A stretch of 64,000 bases of DNA from Mortierella sp. BCC40632 (taxonomy: Eukaryota > Mortierellomycota > Mortierellomycetes > Mortierellales > Mortierellaceae), in contig WAEK01000004.1 in NCBI GenBank assembly GCA_011634665.1, forward strand, positions 462,001 through 526,000. Reading direction: 5' to 3'. Positions 47,301 to 59,289 of this stretch are shown here, piece after piece; position 1 is the first letter of the stretch, and every line of letters starts with the position of its first letter. The notes under the pieces are model-generated. The model searched no databases. It was not told the DNA's origin and saw nothing but the letters and a program-made list of their open reading frames with translations. The position numbers and the translations under genes are program-made.

Positions 47301-47408
47301 CCATAAGAGGACTCTCCTAGAGTGTGGTCAAGTCGTAATGATAGTTTCAGGTCATTGTCAGTATCGATTCTTTGCGCCACGAGGCTTTCTTTTCCCCCTT
47401 TTCCATGC

Positions 47409-47449
<41 letters not shown>

Positions 47450-47920
47450 GGAAACGCGTGCTCGCCTGATACATTAGGTAGTTACCTGATTGCGATAAGT
47501 CCCGTCTCTTTGCTGTTCGCGTCCACGGAGACCCATATTCATCCCAAGACTTCCCATGCTCAGACCACTGACACTCATGCCAGACCATCGCGAATTGCGT
47601 CGCATGGCGCTTGTGACAGAGATGATCTCGGCATGAACGAGATGAGACCATTGAAGCTCGCAACTTGGATAGTCTTCCACTCCAGAACTCACTACGCCAT
47701 AACCCACTGTCTTTTGCGCCGTCAAGCGCCTTGTCAAAGAAGCAGTTGCAGAGGGCGAAGACGAGGGGGCCGAGGAGATGGGATTGCTGGCCTGTAGATT
47801 ACTATTATCAATGGTGTTGGTGTTGCTAGTAATGCTGAGGGGTCCTGATGTAGCCATGGCTGAAGTGTCTGGATGATCGCGAGCTCGTAGCATGACCGAC
47901 GATGAAAAGCTATCAGTCAT
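41066..47920 (-). CDS. GBF1/Gea-type Sec7 guanine nucleotide exchange factor for Arf (~1709 aa, 15 exons)
   Basis: Activates Arf1 at the early Golgi for COPI coat assembly. Exons in coding order: 47486-47920, 47259-47316, 46992-47123, 46659-46886, 46498-46558, 46090-46412, 45767-45978, 45115-45657, 44883-44993, 44642-44777, 44390-44547, 43986-44267, 43616-43817, 41672-43479, 41066-41506. All phases join to 5130 nt. The N-terminal DCB region has LVHAEIISVTSAMRRNSRW and LLDPFLEVIRSGDTNGPITG. The HUS region has YGLPSIRELLRVLISLLNPHD and the signature VNYDC. The Sec7 domain (~745-930) carries the catalytic Glu finger in FRLPGES (Glu818) and VVMLNTDQHN. HDS regions fill the long exon 14, and the last exon has ESLKNCLLVMSTSEMF. 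The intron after exon 8 has a GC donor. The start at 47920 is the first in-frame Met giving a sensible N-terminus. Confidence 0.93.
43903..43931. repeat. Poly(T) tract in GBF1-like intron 12
   Basis: About 29 T, next to a (GA)n run at ~43851-43868 in the same intron. Confidence 0.85.
44341..44379. repeat. (GA)n microsatellite in GBF1-like intron 11
   Basis: About 19 GA units between exons 11 and 12. Confidence 0.95.
47409..47449. repeat. T25A16 palindrome in GBF1-like intron 1
   Basis: A T run directly followed by an A run, inside the intron 47317-47485. Confidence 0.9.
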
Positions 47921-50920
47921 TCGAGCACTCACAAGATGAGAGAGAGACAAAGAGATAGAGGGAGAGATTTCCTCTGATGAATAGAGCCAAGGCTTTGGAC
48001 AAGCCGAGGTAAATGTAGAAAGTGTGTGTGTGTGTTGGTAAACTCCTGACGCAAGTCGCAAGCTGATGTCGTCTCCCCAGGCAGGGGTGTGTTCCGCGAG
48101 CGCTGTGGGTAGTTGGATGGATGGTGAGAAAAGGAGAGAAAGAGACAAGAAGAAAAAATGCCAGTAATAAAAAAGGGAGATGAAGTCTATTCGATGGATG
48201 CACTATCTCTTGTCAGTACTTCTTTGCATACGTGAACAACTCACTTGGTGACACGTAGACGATTCTTGTCTCCCTTCAAATGATCGAATCAGAACACGAT
48301 CCTGTCCTCCTACGATCCAGCCCCTTTTCGTGCCTGTGGCTAGGCAGTCGCGTCGGGGGCGCGTTGGACGCTTTGTTTGGCCAGGCGCAGGAAGGGTGTT
48401 GTCTGTTGGTTGTCTTCTTTCTATCGGCAACATGCCTAAACGGACTATGAAAGAAAAAGACACTTGTCCGTGCCCCATTCTTTGGCCGATCGGCGGGGAC
48501 CGCATCAGTCGGATGCATCGTTAGAGAAACATCTCGGATTAATGTGTGTGTATGCGTGTGTGGAAAGCCGATAGATGATCGCTAGCTTACTGGGGCATAT
48601 CTCTCCTGTGCAAACCTCTCATTTTTGCCATTTGGCCAGACTTGGCCATAGGCCCATCTCGTCCTGGACACACCTTGCATGGTTTCTTTGTACATGAGCA
48701 GATACGTTGACAGGAACAAGTTGGTCAAACGAACAGCGAGAGCCCTGACCCGGTTAGAGGGCTCTCACTCAAACCATAATATATAGCGTTTTGTGTATAT
48801 TTTCTTGTTGTAATGAACAGTTGCAGTTGGCTCATCTCGCACTGCTTATGCAGCTTCCTTGGAGGGAAACTACACCATGGTCACGGCTAGTAGAATTTTT
48901 GTAGCAAGAAAGGGAGGGGGGGAGGAATTAGAGAAAGATACAGGAGACAAAACTGAGAGTCAAGGGCGGTCTAATCGTCGGCGTAATTACAAAAGGAGAT
49001 CGATTTACCTTTCTGAATATTCGTGGCAAAAGTCCATGGAAATAGGATGGAATGGAATGAGGTTGCTTCCCCCCTGCCGAATCCTTGGCCACCAAGCTGA
49101 TGTGTGTCTGGGTGCTATAGATGAAGGACAGGAGAGACATGATTATTGGGCGCATCAGCAGGCAATGATCGATCACCTCACTCTCTCTCTGACTGGGTGT
49201 GTCTCTCTCTCTCTCCACAGCCTCTGCCTCGGCCTTTGCCCTGACCAGACCCCTCTCCTGTAATTTCTTGGGCGGACTTGCTGAGTGGACAGGGCAAAAG
49301 GACACACCATTCAGCTCTGAATAGCTCTGAATGGGGTGCCTGGATCGCATCACAAACTCTCTCTTTCACTTTCTCGCTTTTTCTCTTTTCTTTTTTACAT
49401 TCCGTCTTGTTCTCTTGGCCTACATCCTCCTTCCCCCCTTTTTTTTCTGTCCACTCTTGATCTGTCATTCGGCCTTTTTTTTTACGCAGCCAGCCAATAC
49501 CTCTTGTACCTCTCGACCTCATCTCTTTAATCAGTTTGGACATCTCTTTATCCATCCATCATCAACTTTTCATATTTTTGGGGTGTTATCCATCTATCCA
49601 TCCCATCCTTTTCCCTCGCCATCCACACCTACATCGTCCTGCAAGCGGCTTACACATCCTGATCCTCTCCCGCCCCCGCTTTCCCCATTCTCATTCCTCT
49701 CGTTCCCTGAATTCTATTCAGTCCCGTCCACACTGTCCCACAGTCTGCGTAGCTCACAGTCCACAGTTACCCCTTCCAACAAACGGCCTTCGTTCTCTCA
49801 CTCTCTGCACTACCACGACTTGCCCCGCACGACTTGCTCCGCACACACGCGGCTTCACACGGCGATACAAGGATCTTCATCGGCACACAAAGGCACCCTT
49901 CAGCACAGACAGCAACCCGCCAACGACGACGGCTCTAGTATCGATCGCTACCAGACGGGATAGCGACTGGCTGGCCGCTTCATTGTCTGTCTGGCAGACG
50001 GCCGTCTGTCACTACGACCTTCTTTGTGTTCTTTTTATATCTCCACCCAACTAGGCCTGAGAAGTGAGAGTTTGCTGCAGTCCGCCTCTCTCTCTCTCTC
50101 TCTCTTGCTCTCCTGTCTCCGCTGAACCCGTTTTTTTTTTCTCGCTCTCGCTCTCGCTCTCTCTTTCTCTTTCTCTCTCTTTCTCTCTCTTTTATTTTCT
50201 TTTCTCTTTCTCTCTCTTCGTCTTCGTCCTCGTCCATTCGATCCTCATCTCCACTTCACCATCTCCCCATCCTTGCCCATCCCTTCTCTCCCGAGGACCG
50301 ATCCTGCACCCTTTTCATCCCCTCCCCTTACGACTAACGACCAAAGCGAGAAAAAGGAGTCTCTCCCACCCCACCTTGCACATAGAAAAACCCGCCAACA
50401 GCCGTTGTACAGAAATACCCCAGAGACGTTCGTTGTCCGGAGCATAGACCTCATCCGCACCCTTTGGCACCATCGATCCCCATCAACCCTGTACAGTTTT
50501 TCTCCTCCTCTTTCTTCTCTTCTCTTCCTCCTCTTCCTCCTCCTTGCTTCCTCCCACTCCTTTCTCCTCATCTCACCCCACAACCACCACCGCTACATTC
50601 TGCCTCTTCCTTCCTAGTACTCTTCTCTTTCTCTTTTCTTTCTCTCTCTCTCTCTCGCTCGCTCTCTCTCTCTTTTTCTCTGCTCTCTCGCCTGTTTCGC
50701 TCTCGTTTTTTTTTTTTTTTTTTTTTCTTCATCTTCATCTCATCCTCTTTGCTACCAGCAATTCAGTTCTCTCTCGCTCTCGCTCTCTCGCTCTCTCTCG
50801 CCTGCCTCTTATCGCCCTGCTGTTTCCCGCGCGGTTACTTTTGCCCGTGCAATTTGCCCCTAGAGCCTATACCCCTTTCCCATTGCTGTTCGCCCAGCAC
50901 AAATCATACCAGAAACAGCC
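47921..50920. other. 3-kb divergent region between GBF1-like and START-domain genes
   Basis: Promoters and leaders of two genes pointing apart. No protein gene supported; the frames at 48859-49263 and 49331-50054 look like translations of low-complexity DNA. From ~49350 to 50900 the plus strand is strongly pyrimidine-rich, as expected for a long leader of the gene at 50921. Two short perfect inverted repeats occur at 48738-48766 and 49307-49334. Confidence 0.55.
48738..48766. other. 9-bp inverted repeat (hairpin)
   Basis: GAGAGCCCT and AGGGCTCTC separated by 11 bases, in non-coding DNA about 820 bases upstream of the GBF1-like start codon. Could be a binding site or chance. Confidence 0.5.
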
Positions 50921-53900
50921 ATGAAGGCAGTACGGTCGCATCATCCGTCGGAGCTAGCAGACGACGGGCTCGAGTGGACCGAGCAGCATCATCGCAAAAC
51001 AGGCTTCTTTGATTATACACACACCAGTGCGGACGAATCCGACTCGACGGAAAAGAACCGGCAATCCAAGTACTTTCATCCGGATCCCCAAAAGCACACC
51101 AAAGAGTATCACATTGACCAGGCTATCCAGGCTATCCAGCTCCTGAAGGCTGCCTCCAAGACCACAGGCTGGAAGCGGGTTGTCAAACACAAGTCTGGCT
51201 GTCTAGTCCACCAATCGACGGACAGCAACGATAAGCACCCCGCCTTCAAGGGTGAGCACGTCGTCCGAGGCTTTCGTGCACAGGATGTCTTTTCAGTAGT
51301 CGGTGTGCGAAAGCTATGGGAGTAAGTGTTATCCTAGATGCAGAAAAAAAAAAAAAAAAAAAAAAAAAGGGCATTCTGGCTTCCTCTTCTTGAATAAGCA
51401 AACAACGCGCGCTTTAGAAAGGGGGTTCTAGTCCAACTAATCGCCGGTTTCCTCGTACCGCTCTTTTGCTCTTTCTCTCTCTTACTCTCTCTCTGTCCCC
51501 TTGATTGTCCGTTTGCTTTTGCTCAACACCCATTTCCCCTTGACAGCGACTGGTATGACGAGCTGAGCCTTGTCGAGTCTTATGACGATGCAACTAACCT
51601 AATGTATATGGTCATGAAGGGCAACATGTCCTCCAAGTAAGTCGAGCTTCAGCTGGATCCTCCTTCCCACTTCACCCTTTTTTTCTCTCCCCTTCTTTCT
51701 TCTCTTCTGGCGCCCCTTCTGGCGCCCCTTCCTTTTCGACGCCTGCGCCGCTTTTTTTTTAATACCCCGTTGTTCATGTGCAAGGTTGCCACATCTCTCC
51801 TTGCAACATTACCGAACCTGGCCATTCGCAAGCACATTTGTTCGCACGCACGCGTGCGTGCACGCGCTCACTCTGTCTCGCTCTTCACTGTGCTCTATCT
51901 ACATCTATCTTTCTCTTTTTTCTCTTTCTCTCTCTCTCTCTCTCTCTCCGAGATGTTACTAATGCACTTGACCCATCTACGCATGGTGCTCTTTTAGGAC
52001 CCGAGACATCTCGATGGTCGAGCGGATAGAAGTCGAGCGTGACGGAACAATATACTTTGCATCGTGCTCAGTTGAGTCTAACCAGATCCCGCGGATATCC
52101 GGCAAGGTTCGGGCCGACATCTTTGTTGCTGGCTGGATCATTCAGCCCCTGCCTTCAAACCCACCCATTACAAAGATCACCTATGTCATCCAGACCGATC
52201 TTCTGAGCCGGCTACCCAAGTTCATGGCCCGGAGAGCTCTCGCCAAGCGACCCCTAGTCATCACGACGATTGAAACACACCTAAAGAAAAATGGCGTCCC
52301 CATGGTCATGAGCAACATTGTCTCCCAAACTGCTAACCGGCACCGGAGTCTGAGCGAGCCTCTAAAGCCAGAAAAGTTTCTCTTTGCAGCCAGTCAGGAT
52401 AAGGAGGAGGTCATCCAATCCGGATCAGCATTCCTCTCTCCCATGGGCCCAATCAAGGCCGAAAAAGAGATTGAGCAACTGGATGACAGGGAAGCATTGG
52501 GCGACGATGATCTCCAAAGGACCCTCTCTGGGATCGACAATCACCCACACCGCAGAGACATGCGCAACTCACTCGCACCCAGTCTGGTCTCGAACCGCTC
52601 CTTGGCCCCATCTCTCTTTTCATCAGAGTTTTTGGAGAATAATGCTGCGCTTGGTGATACAGCCCTGTTTGGCGACTCGGATCTCTTTGGAAAAGGCGGG
52701 ATTTATGAAAGCACGTTGCGGCATCATGAGGAATTAGCGGTAGTGGCAGAACAGACGCGTGCTGTCAGCACCAAATCACAGAACCGGTCCAAGTCGCCCA
52801 TGACACCACAGCCGATGAGATCTCTTCCAGTCGAAGCTGACACTCTGAGTGGACCTCCTGCGTACAGCGCTGCCAACCCGAGTGTGGATCAGATCAGTGA
52901 CGATCGCGTGAAGCAAGTCATAATGGATGAGCAGCACCTTACCGAACGACCTGTCGTACCTGCAGTTGTGACGCCAGCAACACCCCCATTAACACCAACG
53001 GCGTCGATCGATGGTAGGGATGCAGCCTCGGACTCGGACGCCTCGATGACTTCTAGGGTCAAGATTATTCCTCGTATACCCAAGCTCCGCGACTCGGCCA
53101 TGTCTTCACGCCCCAATTCGATGGCCTTTGCAGCCTATGGAGTTCGCCCACCTTCGGCCATCATGGAAGCACGACGACACAGTACTCTGATCGGAAGGAA
53201 CTCAACATTTGCTCCGAGGCATAGCCATGCACTTCCTGTGCGGAACAATTCCAATACCTCCCAAAGCGGATTGCACAGGTCTTCTACACCGATAAGCCAG
53301 CTCTCTGGATCCATGAAGCGTCATTCGAATGCACCAAGTGTAGACTCGAACCGATCCTCAACCCTTACGGCTTCGACTTTGGCTGTGCCACATCGCCATT
53401 CAGAGACTGTACGAAAGGCGTTGGCGATGTTTAAGGTACTTGCCTCTAGTCCTGAGGATCGCTGGCGTGCAGTGTCAAGCGACGGGTGCTTCAAGAGCTA
53501 CAGTCGAATTATTTCTGGAGCAGGATTGCCCATGATGCGAGGCGAGGGTATTATTTCTGGAGGTTGGACAGTGGAGCAGATCAATGCTGTGATCGAATCG
53601 GCAGGTTGTCGCCAGGTGTGGGACGAGCGATTCGAGAACATGTCCATTGCAGAGACGTTCAACGCGAACGAGTACCTCTTCCATATTACCCTCCGTGACA
53701 TTGAAGGGCTAACGTAAGTTTCTGTCTGCGGAGGTAATTTTATTTCTTCATTTTTGCTTTTCTCATCATTCCTGATACAATAACCATCCATCGCTCTCTC
53801 TCCCTCCCTCTCTCTCAATCGCCCTTGATCTCTCTCTCTCTCTATTTTTAATTCCTTTGGTCACAATAACAGTGGTCGTGATTTGGCTGGTGTGACAATC

Positions 53901-56807
53901 ATTGATCGGGATCCGCAAACATGCGCTTTGTACAACGTGTCGACTTCAGTGCTTGACCCAACCATCCCTGAGGATCCTGGTCGCGTTCGCGCAGTGCTAG
54001 AGATGGCTGGATGGTCCTTGAGGCCTATCTTTGATGGTCAGGGCAACACTGTCTCTGTCCATGTCACTTTTGTCATTCAGATCGACATCCGTGGAACACT
54101 CCCTACCTCGGTCGTCAAATCTGTCTCGTCAGACATGATGACAGCTGTCCCTCGCTTGAACCAGTTTATCAACAAAACTGGATGTCCTCCCTATCCATCT
54201 TTCATCTCGGGAACCAGACTCTTGGACACTTTTGAGCCCAAGACTGGATACTTTGAACTCTGTTACAAGGCCGCTCCAGGCTGGACAGAGATCCGAGTGG
54301 GACGAAAGGTGTACCGGGATGGATATGACTTTTTCATCAAGCCTGATGATCCAACGGTCCGTGTTGAGCTTGCGCCTGACTTTGGCGGTGTTCGCGTCTT
54401 TACGACCTTGGATCATGAGGGTCAGAGCATCATTGCTCAAGTGACCAGGAAGGGTCAAAGTCCCATCAGTAGTGCTGTTCGACAGCAACAACAGCAAATG
54501 TTGCAGTACCAGGACCAACAGGAAGAGGAAGAAGAAGAAGACAAGGAAATTCAATCTCCAAGCCAAGAGACCAGCCCGTACCGCGCACGATCCCGAGAAA
54601 GCCGAATGTTTGATCCGACTTCCACGCCCACGTACGGAGGTCCCTCCTTGAGAAAATCGCCAGGTGCACTAAAGAGTAATGAAGCAGATGATAATACTGA
54701 CAGCCGTGCAGAGCAGCTTGATGATGATGATGACGCTGGTCGTGGACCCTACCTACGACCTCTGGATGGAGCCCCGGAGGATCCGTCATCCATCCGTAGT
54801 CGTAAGAGGAGAAGCGCCAGCTACACAACATTGAGTGCATCGTTTGACCCTAACTCGTTTGTTGCTGTTGTTGCCTCTTCTTCTTCTGACCGACCCCCCT
54901 CGCCGCTGATGACTTCTGTGCCTTCACCTGCTTCTGCACCTTATTACGCGACCTCATCTTTCTTGTCTGTGACTTGGCCCCCTTCTCCATTGGAACAGAC
55001 TTTTACGTTAGCCAAGGCCTTGCCGGAGTCCGAGAAGAGTCGCTCTAGTCGGAGCCAGGACCCTCGTCCTCTCGGAGACGTCCGTCCAGTCAAGCCAAGG
55101 ATCAATGTTGACCTATGTTCCGAGGATGACGAGTCATCACCTGTCTCTCCATCACCCATATTCTCGCGTCGTTCAAGCTCCCTTAATCGTTACTCGACCT
55201 CTAATCTATCTTTTATACCAAAGCTCGAGCTACCTCCTCAGTCTCTCTTGAAACCCATCGATGCTCAATCCGACTCTTCTTCACCTACACTTTCAATTGC
55301 GACCTCGACCATGTCCCTTGGATCGATGGCGATCACCTCCACGACAACAACCACGACCACGACCACGACCACCACTGAGGCTGCTCAGGAGGACAAGACC
55401 TCACCAAAGGTCATTGCTACCAAGACCACAACCACGACCACGACCACTACCTCGACCTCTTCAACTCCTCATGACCTTTTCAATCCAGGATCACCTCTTG
55501 GCAGCCCAACTTTAGGTCGATTCCATATCCCACACGTGTCCAACTCCAAGGCTTTGATGGCTCAGATTCAGCATACGCCAGAGCCCCTCCTATTGGCCGA
55601 GGCTGAATCTGCGACTGTGGTGATTGTGGAAGGAATGGAGTCCGAGCCGATGATTCCTGAGCTTATCACCCCAGCAGCAGCAGCAGCAGTAGCAGTAGCA
55701 GCATCATCCACGGTATTATCCACAGTAGAATCCACAGCAGCAGTGGTGGATGTGATGTCTATCCTTCAACCTCCTGTCGAGATTCCTTCCCCTATCTTGG
55801 CTCCGACTCTATTGATGACGATGGTCGAACCTATCGAAGAACCATCCGAGGAAGAGTTGAGCGCATTGGAAGAGCCTTTGCTGGACATGCCCCTGACTCC
55901 CATGCCCGAGAACCGCGACGAAAAGGAGAAAGAAGATGAAGAATACACCATGGATCCACTCGGGACTCCCTCTGTTTCAAAGAAGGATCAAGACCAACAG
56001 GACCCGAACTTGAAACGGTTGGAAACAATGTCCTCACCCGAGTTGACCCCTATCCCGACACGAATTCTTGAATCTCCTCTTCCTCCTCCTTTTCTTCCTT
56101 CTGTCCATGTGGACACTGAGAGTGTCAGTAGTAGTAGCAGTAACATCAGCAGTAGTGAAGAAGAGGAGAGTAGCCCCGTGTCTGAGCCCAAGGTTGAGTC
56201 TCCACGATTGATGTTGATGACGCTCAAGCCAAGTCTTAAATCTCCTGGTCCAAGCAGTTCACCACCTCGAACAGTGACATTTTCACCTGATGTTGTGGAA
56301 AAGACGGCCGAGAATAGTCAACTGAGACGTATTCGACGACGAAAGTCCTCCAAGTCCAAATCCTTGAAGAATAAGGATTCTTTGGATCGACTCGACGCGT
56401 CGTTGTCGTCCTCGTCCTCGTCGTTGGATTCTACTCGGGGGGCAGCTGAGCTCTCGTCAAAGAGGATGGTTCAAGCGGGAGAAATGGAACAGGAGGCTGA
56501 GGAGGAAAGTGATGAAGCCGAGTTTGTGGAAGCCACGGATGAGTTTCTGCCTGAGGAAGTTGATTTGAAGATGGACTGGACGACGACGACGACGACGACG
56601 ACGACGACTGTGTGGGGAAAGTCAAGGTCCAGGTTGATGATTGATCATCTTCAAGACCATGAACAAGTCTGGGGAGGAGCAGTGGAGCGATTGGTGGGAG
56701 AAGTGTATTTGCTCCAAGTCAAGATTATGATGAGTGCCTTGGTGATGATGTTGGTGGTCGTTTACTGGTCAAGTCTGGAGCAAGTCCTTGACGTCAAGGA
56801 GACAATT

Positions 56808-56813
<6 letters not shown>
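50921..56813 (+). CDS. Large protein with two START-type lipid-binding domains and a C-terminal hydrophobic anchor (~1715 aa)
   Basis: Exons 50921-51321, 51547-51636, 51998-53713 and 53873-56813 join in phase to 5148 nt. START-like domain 1 covers ~1-290 (HVVRGFRAQDVFSVVGVRKL; DWYDELSLVESYDDATNLMY; WIIQPLPSNPPITKITYVIQ). START-like domain 2 covers ~636-935 (DRWRAVSSDGCFKSYSRII; VWDERFENMSIAETF; GWSLRPIFDGQGNTVSVHVT; VVKSVSSDMM). The linker and C-terminal half are Ser/Thr/Pro/Glu-rich, with Thr-repeat and acidic stretches. Near the end a hydrophobic segment (KIMMSALVMMLVVVYWSSL) could be a tail anchor. START domains bind sterols, phospholipids or ceramide; the ligand cannot be read here. A lipid carrier tethered at a membrane is the inferred role. 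Confidence 0.85.
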
Positions 56814-56841
<28 letters not shown>

Positions 56842-57189
56842 AAAAAAGATATGTGTAGAGAAGTAAGAAGAATTCCTTGTAACACCAAAAAAACAACAAC
56901 AACATGTAAATTGAATGTATATCTTTTCTTTGCTGGCAAAGTATAAGCCGGCGTTATCGAGCCAGCAAACAAATTTATTGGGAGAGATGTGGATGTGGTT
57001 GGAAATCCCCCTTGTCCAGAAAGGGGGCGGGAGAGAAAGATACATACAGAGGGGTGGGGGTGGAGGGAGAGAGAGGAAGGAAAAAGTGTCCATCGGAGTG
57101 GTACTTGCGTTATTGTTTGTTGCAGGGCCCCTGAAAGAGAGAAGGGGAGAAAGAGAGAGAGAGAGAGAGAAGAGAGGGATGGGAACTCG
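56814..57189. other. Convergent 3' region (START protein / Rab-like)
   Basis: Starts with a poly(A) tract (56811-56838) that overlaps the end of the START gene. The rest is purine-rich and non-coding. Confidence 0.6.
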
Positions 57190-57834
57190 TTAACAGTAAC
57201 AACCTCCAATAGAAGTAGAGGAGGGTTCAGGGTCAAGCGTCACCCCACCCTTGGTCCGTCTTGCAAACTTGATCCCTGGCGTACTATACGTGGCCTCGCC
57301 TCGTCTGACCCGATCACAAATATCCGTCAACAACTTGGCAAACACCCAATCGACACCATCCTTGTCCGTGGCCGAAGTTTCCAAGAATCGTATCCGTCGT
57401 TCATTGGCCAGGGCAGCTCCTTCCTCGGTCGACACTCCTCGTTCCGATTCAAGATCTGCCTTGTTCCCCACCATGAGGATAGAAACATTCTCTGGAGCAT
57501 GATCGTTGACCAGCCAGAGCCATCGGTAAATGTTTTTAAAAGTTTCGGGTCTTCGAATATCATAGACCAAAACCACACCTGCGGCTTCACGAAAGTGCAT
57601 TGGAGGAATAGCACGAAATCGTTCCTGACCACAGGTATCGATGATTTGAACAGAGATTTCCTGGCCACGAATGGTCATCCTTCGTTTCTCGACGTTGGAA
57701 CCGACGGTTGGACAAAAGAGATCGGTTTGAAAGCCTACGCCCAGGTATTGACCGATCAAGGAAGTTTTGCCTACACCCGAGTCTCCTGCGAGTACGATCC
57801 TGACTTGCTCAATGTCTTCTACACTTGGATTCAT
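57190..57834 (-). CDS. Rab/Ras-family small GTPase (214 aa, single exon)
   Basis: GTP-switch protein expected on endomembranes. The P-loop is GDSGVGKTS (Lys23), switch I is FCPTVGSN, G3 is DTCGQERF, G4 is NKAD and G5 is ETSA. The C-terminus ends in CYC, a CxC geranylgeranylation signal typical of Rab proteins. Length is usual for the family. The start was chosen as the Met (MNPSVEDIEQ) shortly before the first beta strand; the open frame extends further upstream only through a poly(T)-derived, low-complexity stretch. G3 has Cys where nearly all Ras/Rab proteins have Ala. The exact Rab subgroup is not clear. It is convergent with the START gene and transcribed in the same direction as the F-box gene. 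Confidence 0.9.
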   Translation of the reverse strand: MNPSVEDIEQVRIVLAGDSGVGKTSLIGQYLGVGFQTDLFCPTVGSNVEKRRMTIRGQEISVQIIDTCGQERFRAIPPMHFREAAGVVLVYDIRRPETFKNIYRWLWLVNDHAPENVSILMVGNKADLESERGVSTEEGAALANERRIRFLETSATDKDGVDWVFAKLLTDICDRVRRGEATYSTPGIKFARRTKGGVTLDPEPSSTSIGGCYC

Positions 57835-57847
57835 GCTTGGAATGTGA

Positions 57848-57878
<31 letters not shown>

Positions 57879-58415
57879 GAAAAAGTGGAAAAGTGGAAAA
57901 AGGTGTGAGAGATGGGAGTATAGAGAATGTCGCGATCAAGGTAGAGGAGAAAGGAGTCAAAAAGTGGATAATAGGAGTATGAGAAGAAGAAGAAAAGGGA
58001 AGGAAAGAGGATCGAGAATGGAGATGGGGAGAGAGAGAGAGAAAGAGAAAGAGAGAAATAAAAAGAAAAAAGAAAAAAAAAGTCAAGAAGAAATAAGAAA
58101 AAGAAAGTAAGAAAGAAAGAGAAGGTAAGCGTAGAATAGGAGGAGAACGGGGGGAAACAAAAGGATTTTCTCTCTCTCTCTCTCTCCCTTTCCCCTCCAT
58201 GCAGCATGTCCAGAAAGATAGGAAGAAAAGAGAAAAACCACGCTCAGGACTCTTAGTGCTCTTGAGCATCTTCGTTTCTCCTCCTCCTCCTCCTCCTCCT
58301 CCTCCTCCTCCTCCCCATCCTCATCAGTTCTTCTCGTGACCCCCGTTGTCCCATCGTCTGCGCCCAGAAGGAATATTTGTCCGACTCCTATGAGGTAAGT
58401 GTGGAGAGAGCAAGA

Positions 58416-58493
<78 letters not shown>

Positions 58494-58702
58494 AAAAAAG
58501 GGGGACCGTGCCTACGTTTGCTTTGTCTACTTTGCCTACTACTTTGCCTACTTTGCCTACTTTGCAAAAAAAAATGCCTGCTTTGGGACTGATCAAAGAT
58601 ATGGGCGCATAAAAAGAGGCGAGCCATCATCATCAGATGAGCAAATGCCAAACACAAATGACCCCTACCTCGCTCTCAAAAAAAAAAAAAAAAAAAAAAA
58701 CC

Positions 58703-58734
<32 letters not shown>

Positions 58735-59175
58735 GCAAGCAGCAACAACAAAACAACAACGCCAGGCAGGGCTTGCTCCACGTCATATCTTCAACCTACA
58801 GAAAAACAAAACAAAATCAGGCTATTTGAGCATTTTCAAAAAAAAAAAAAAAAAAAGGGTCCGATTTCAAGCGCATGAACTGAGAGAGAAAAAGAGACGG
58901 CGCCCGTTTATGATAGAATCGGCTGTTCAGCTCACTTCAAATCTTTTTTTTTTTTCGTCTTCTTTCTTTTCATTATGCTATCATAACAAGTATGGAACAC
59001 ACTCTTTTGGGGTCTGTATCCAAATATCGGTTGAATGGAGAATTACTTTTCTTCTTCTTCTTCTTCTTCTTCTTTTCTTTTCTAGTCTTTCATGACAGTG
59101 CTTTTGAACAAGGTAGGAAGTAGAAATAATAAAGAAAGAAAGCGAAAGTGTCGCAGCTTTTCTTTCTTTCCTTCC

Positions 59176-59209
<34 letters not shown>

Positions 59210-59289
59210 TTTTTTTTTTTTTTTCTTTCTTTCTTTCTTTATCTTCCATCACACACAAACAGAAACACTCCCCCTCCCCCCTCTCTCCT
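57835..59289. other. Intergenic region between Rab-like and F-box genes
   Basis: No gene supported. Microsatellite-dense: poly(A) at 57850-57878, (CTC)n at ~58278-58313, (GA)n at ~58451-58492, poly(A) at ~58679-58700, (CTT)n at ~59050-59074, and CT/T runs at ~59178-59224. A short TTTGCCTAC repeat lies at ~58520-58564. Confidence 0.6.
58451..58492. repeat. (GA)n microsatellite
   Basis: About 21 GA units upstream of the Rab-like gene. Confidence 0.9.

Noticed and set aside
48859..49263. 134-residue frame in the divergent region upstream of the START gene
   Set aside because: No signal, domain or splice context; neighbouring frames on both strands are equally long.
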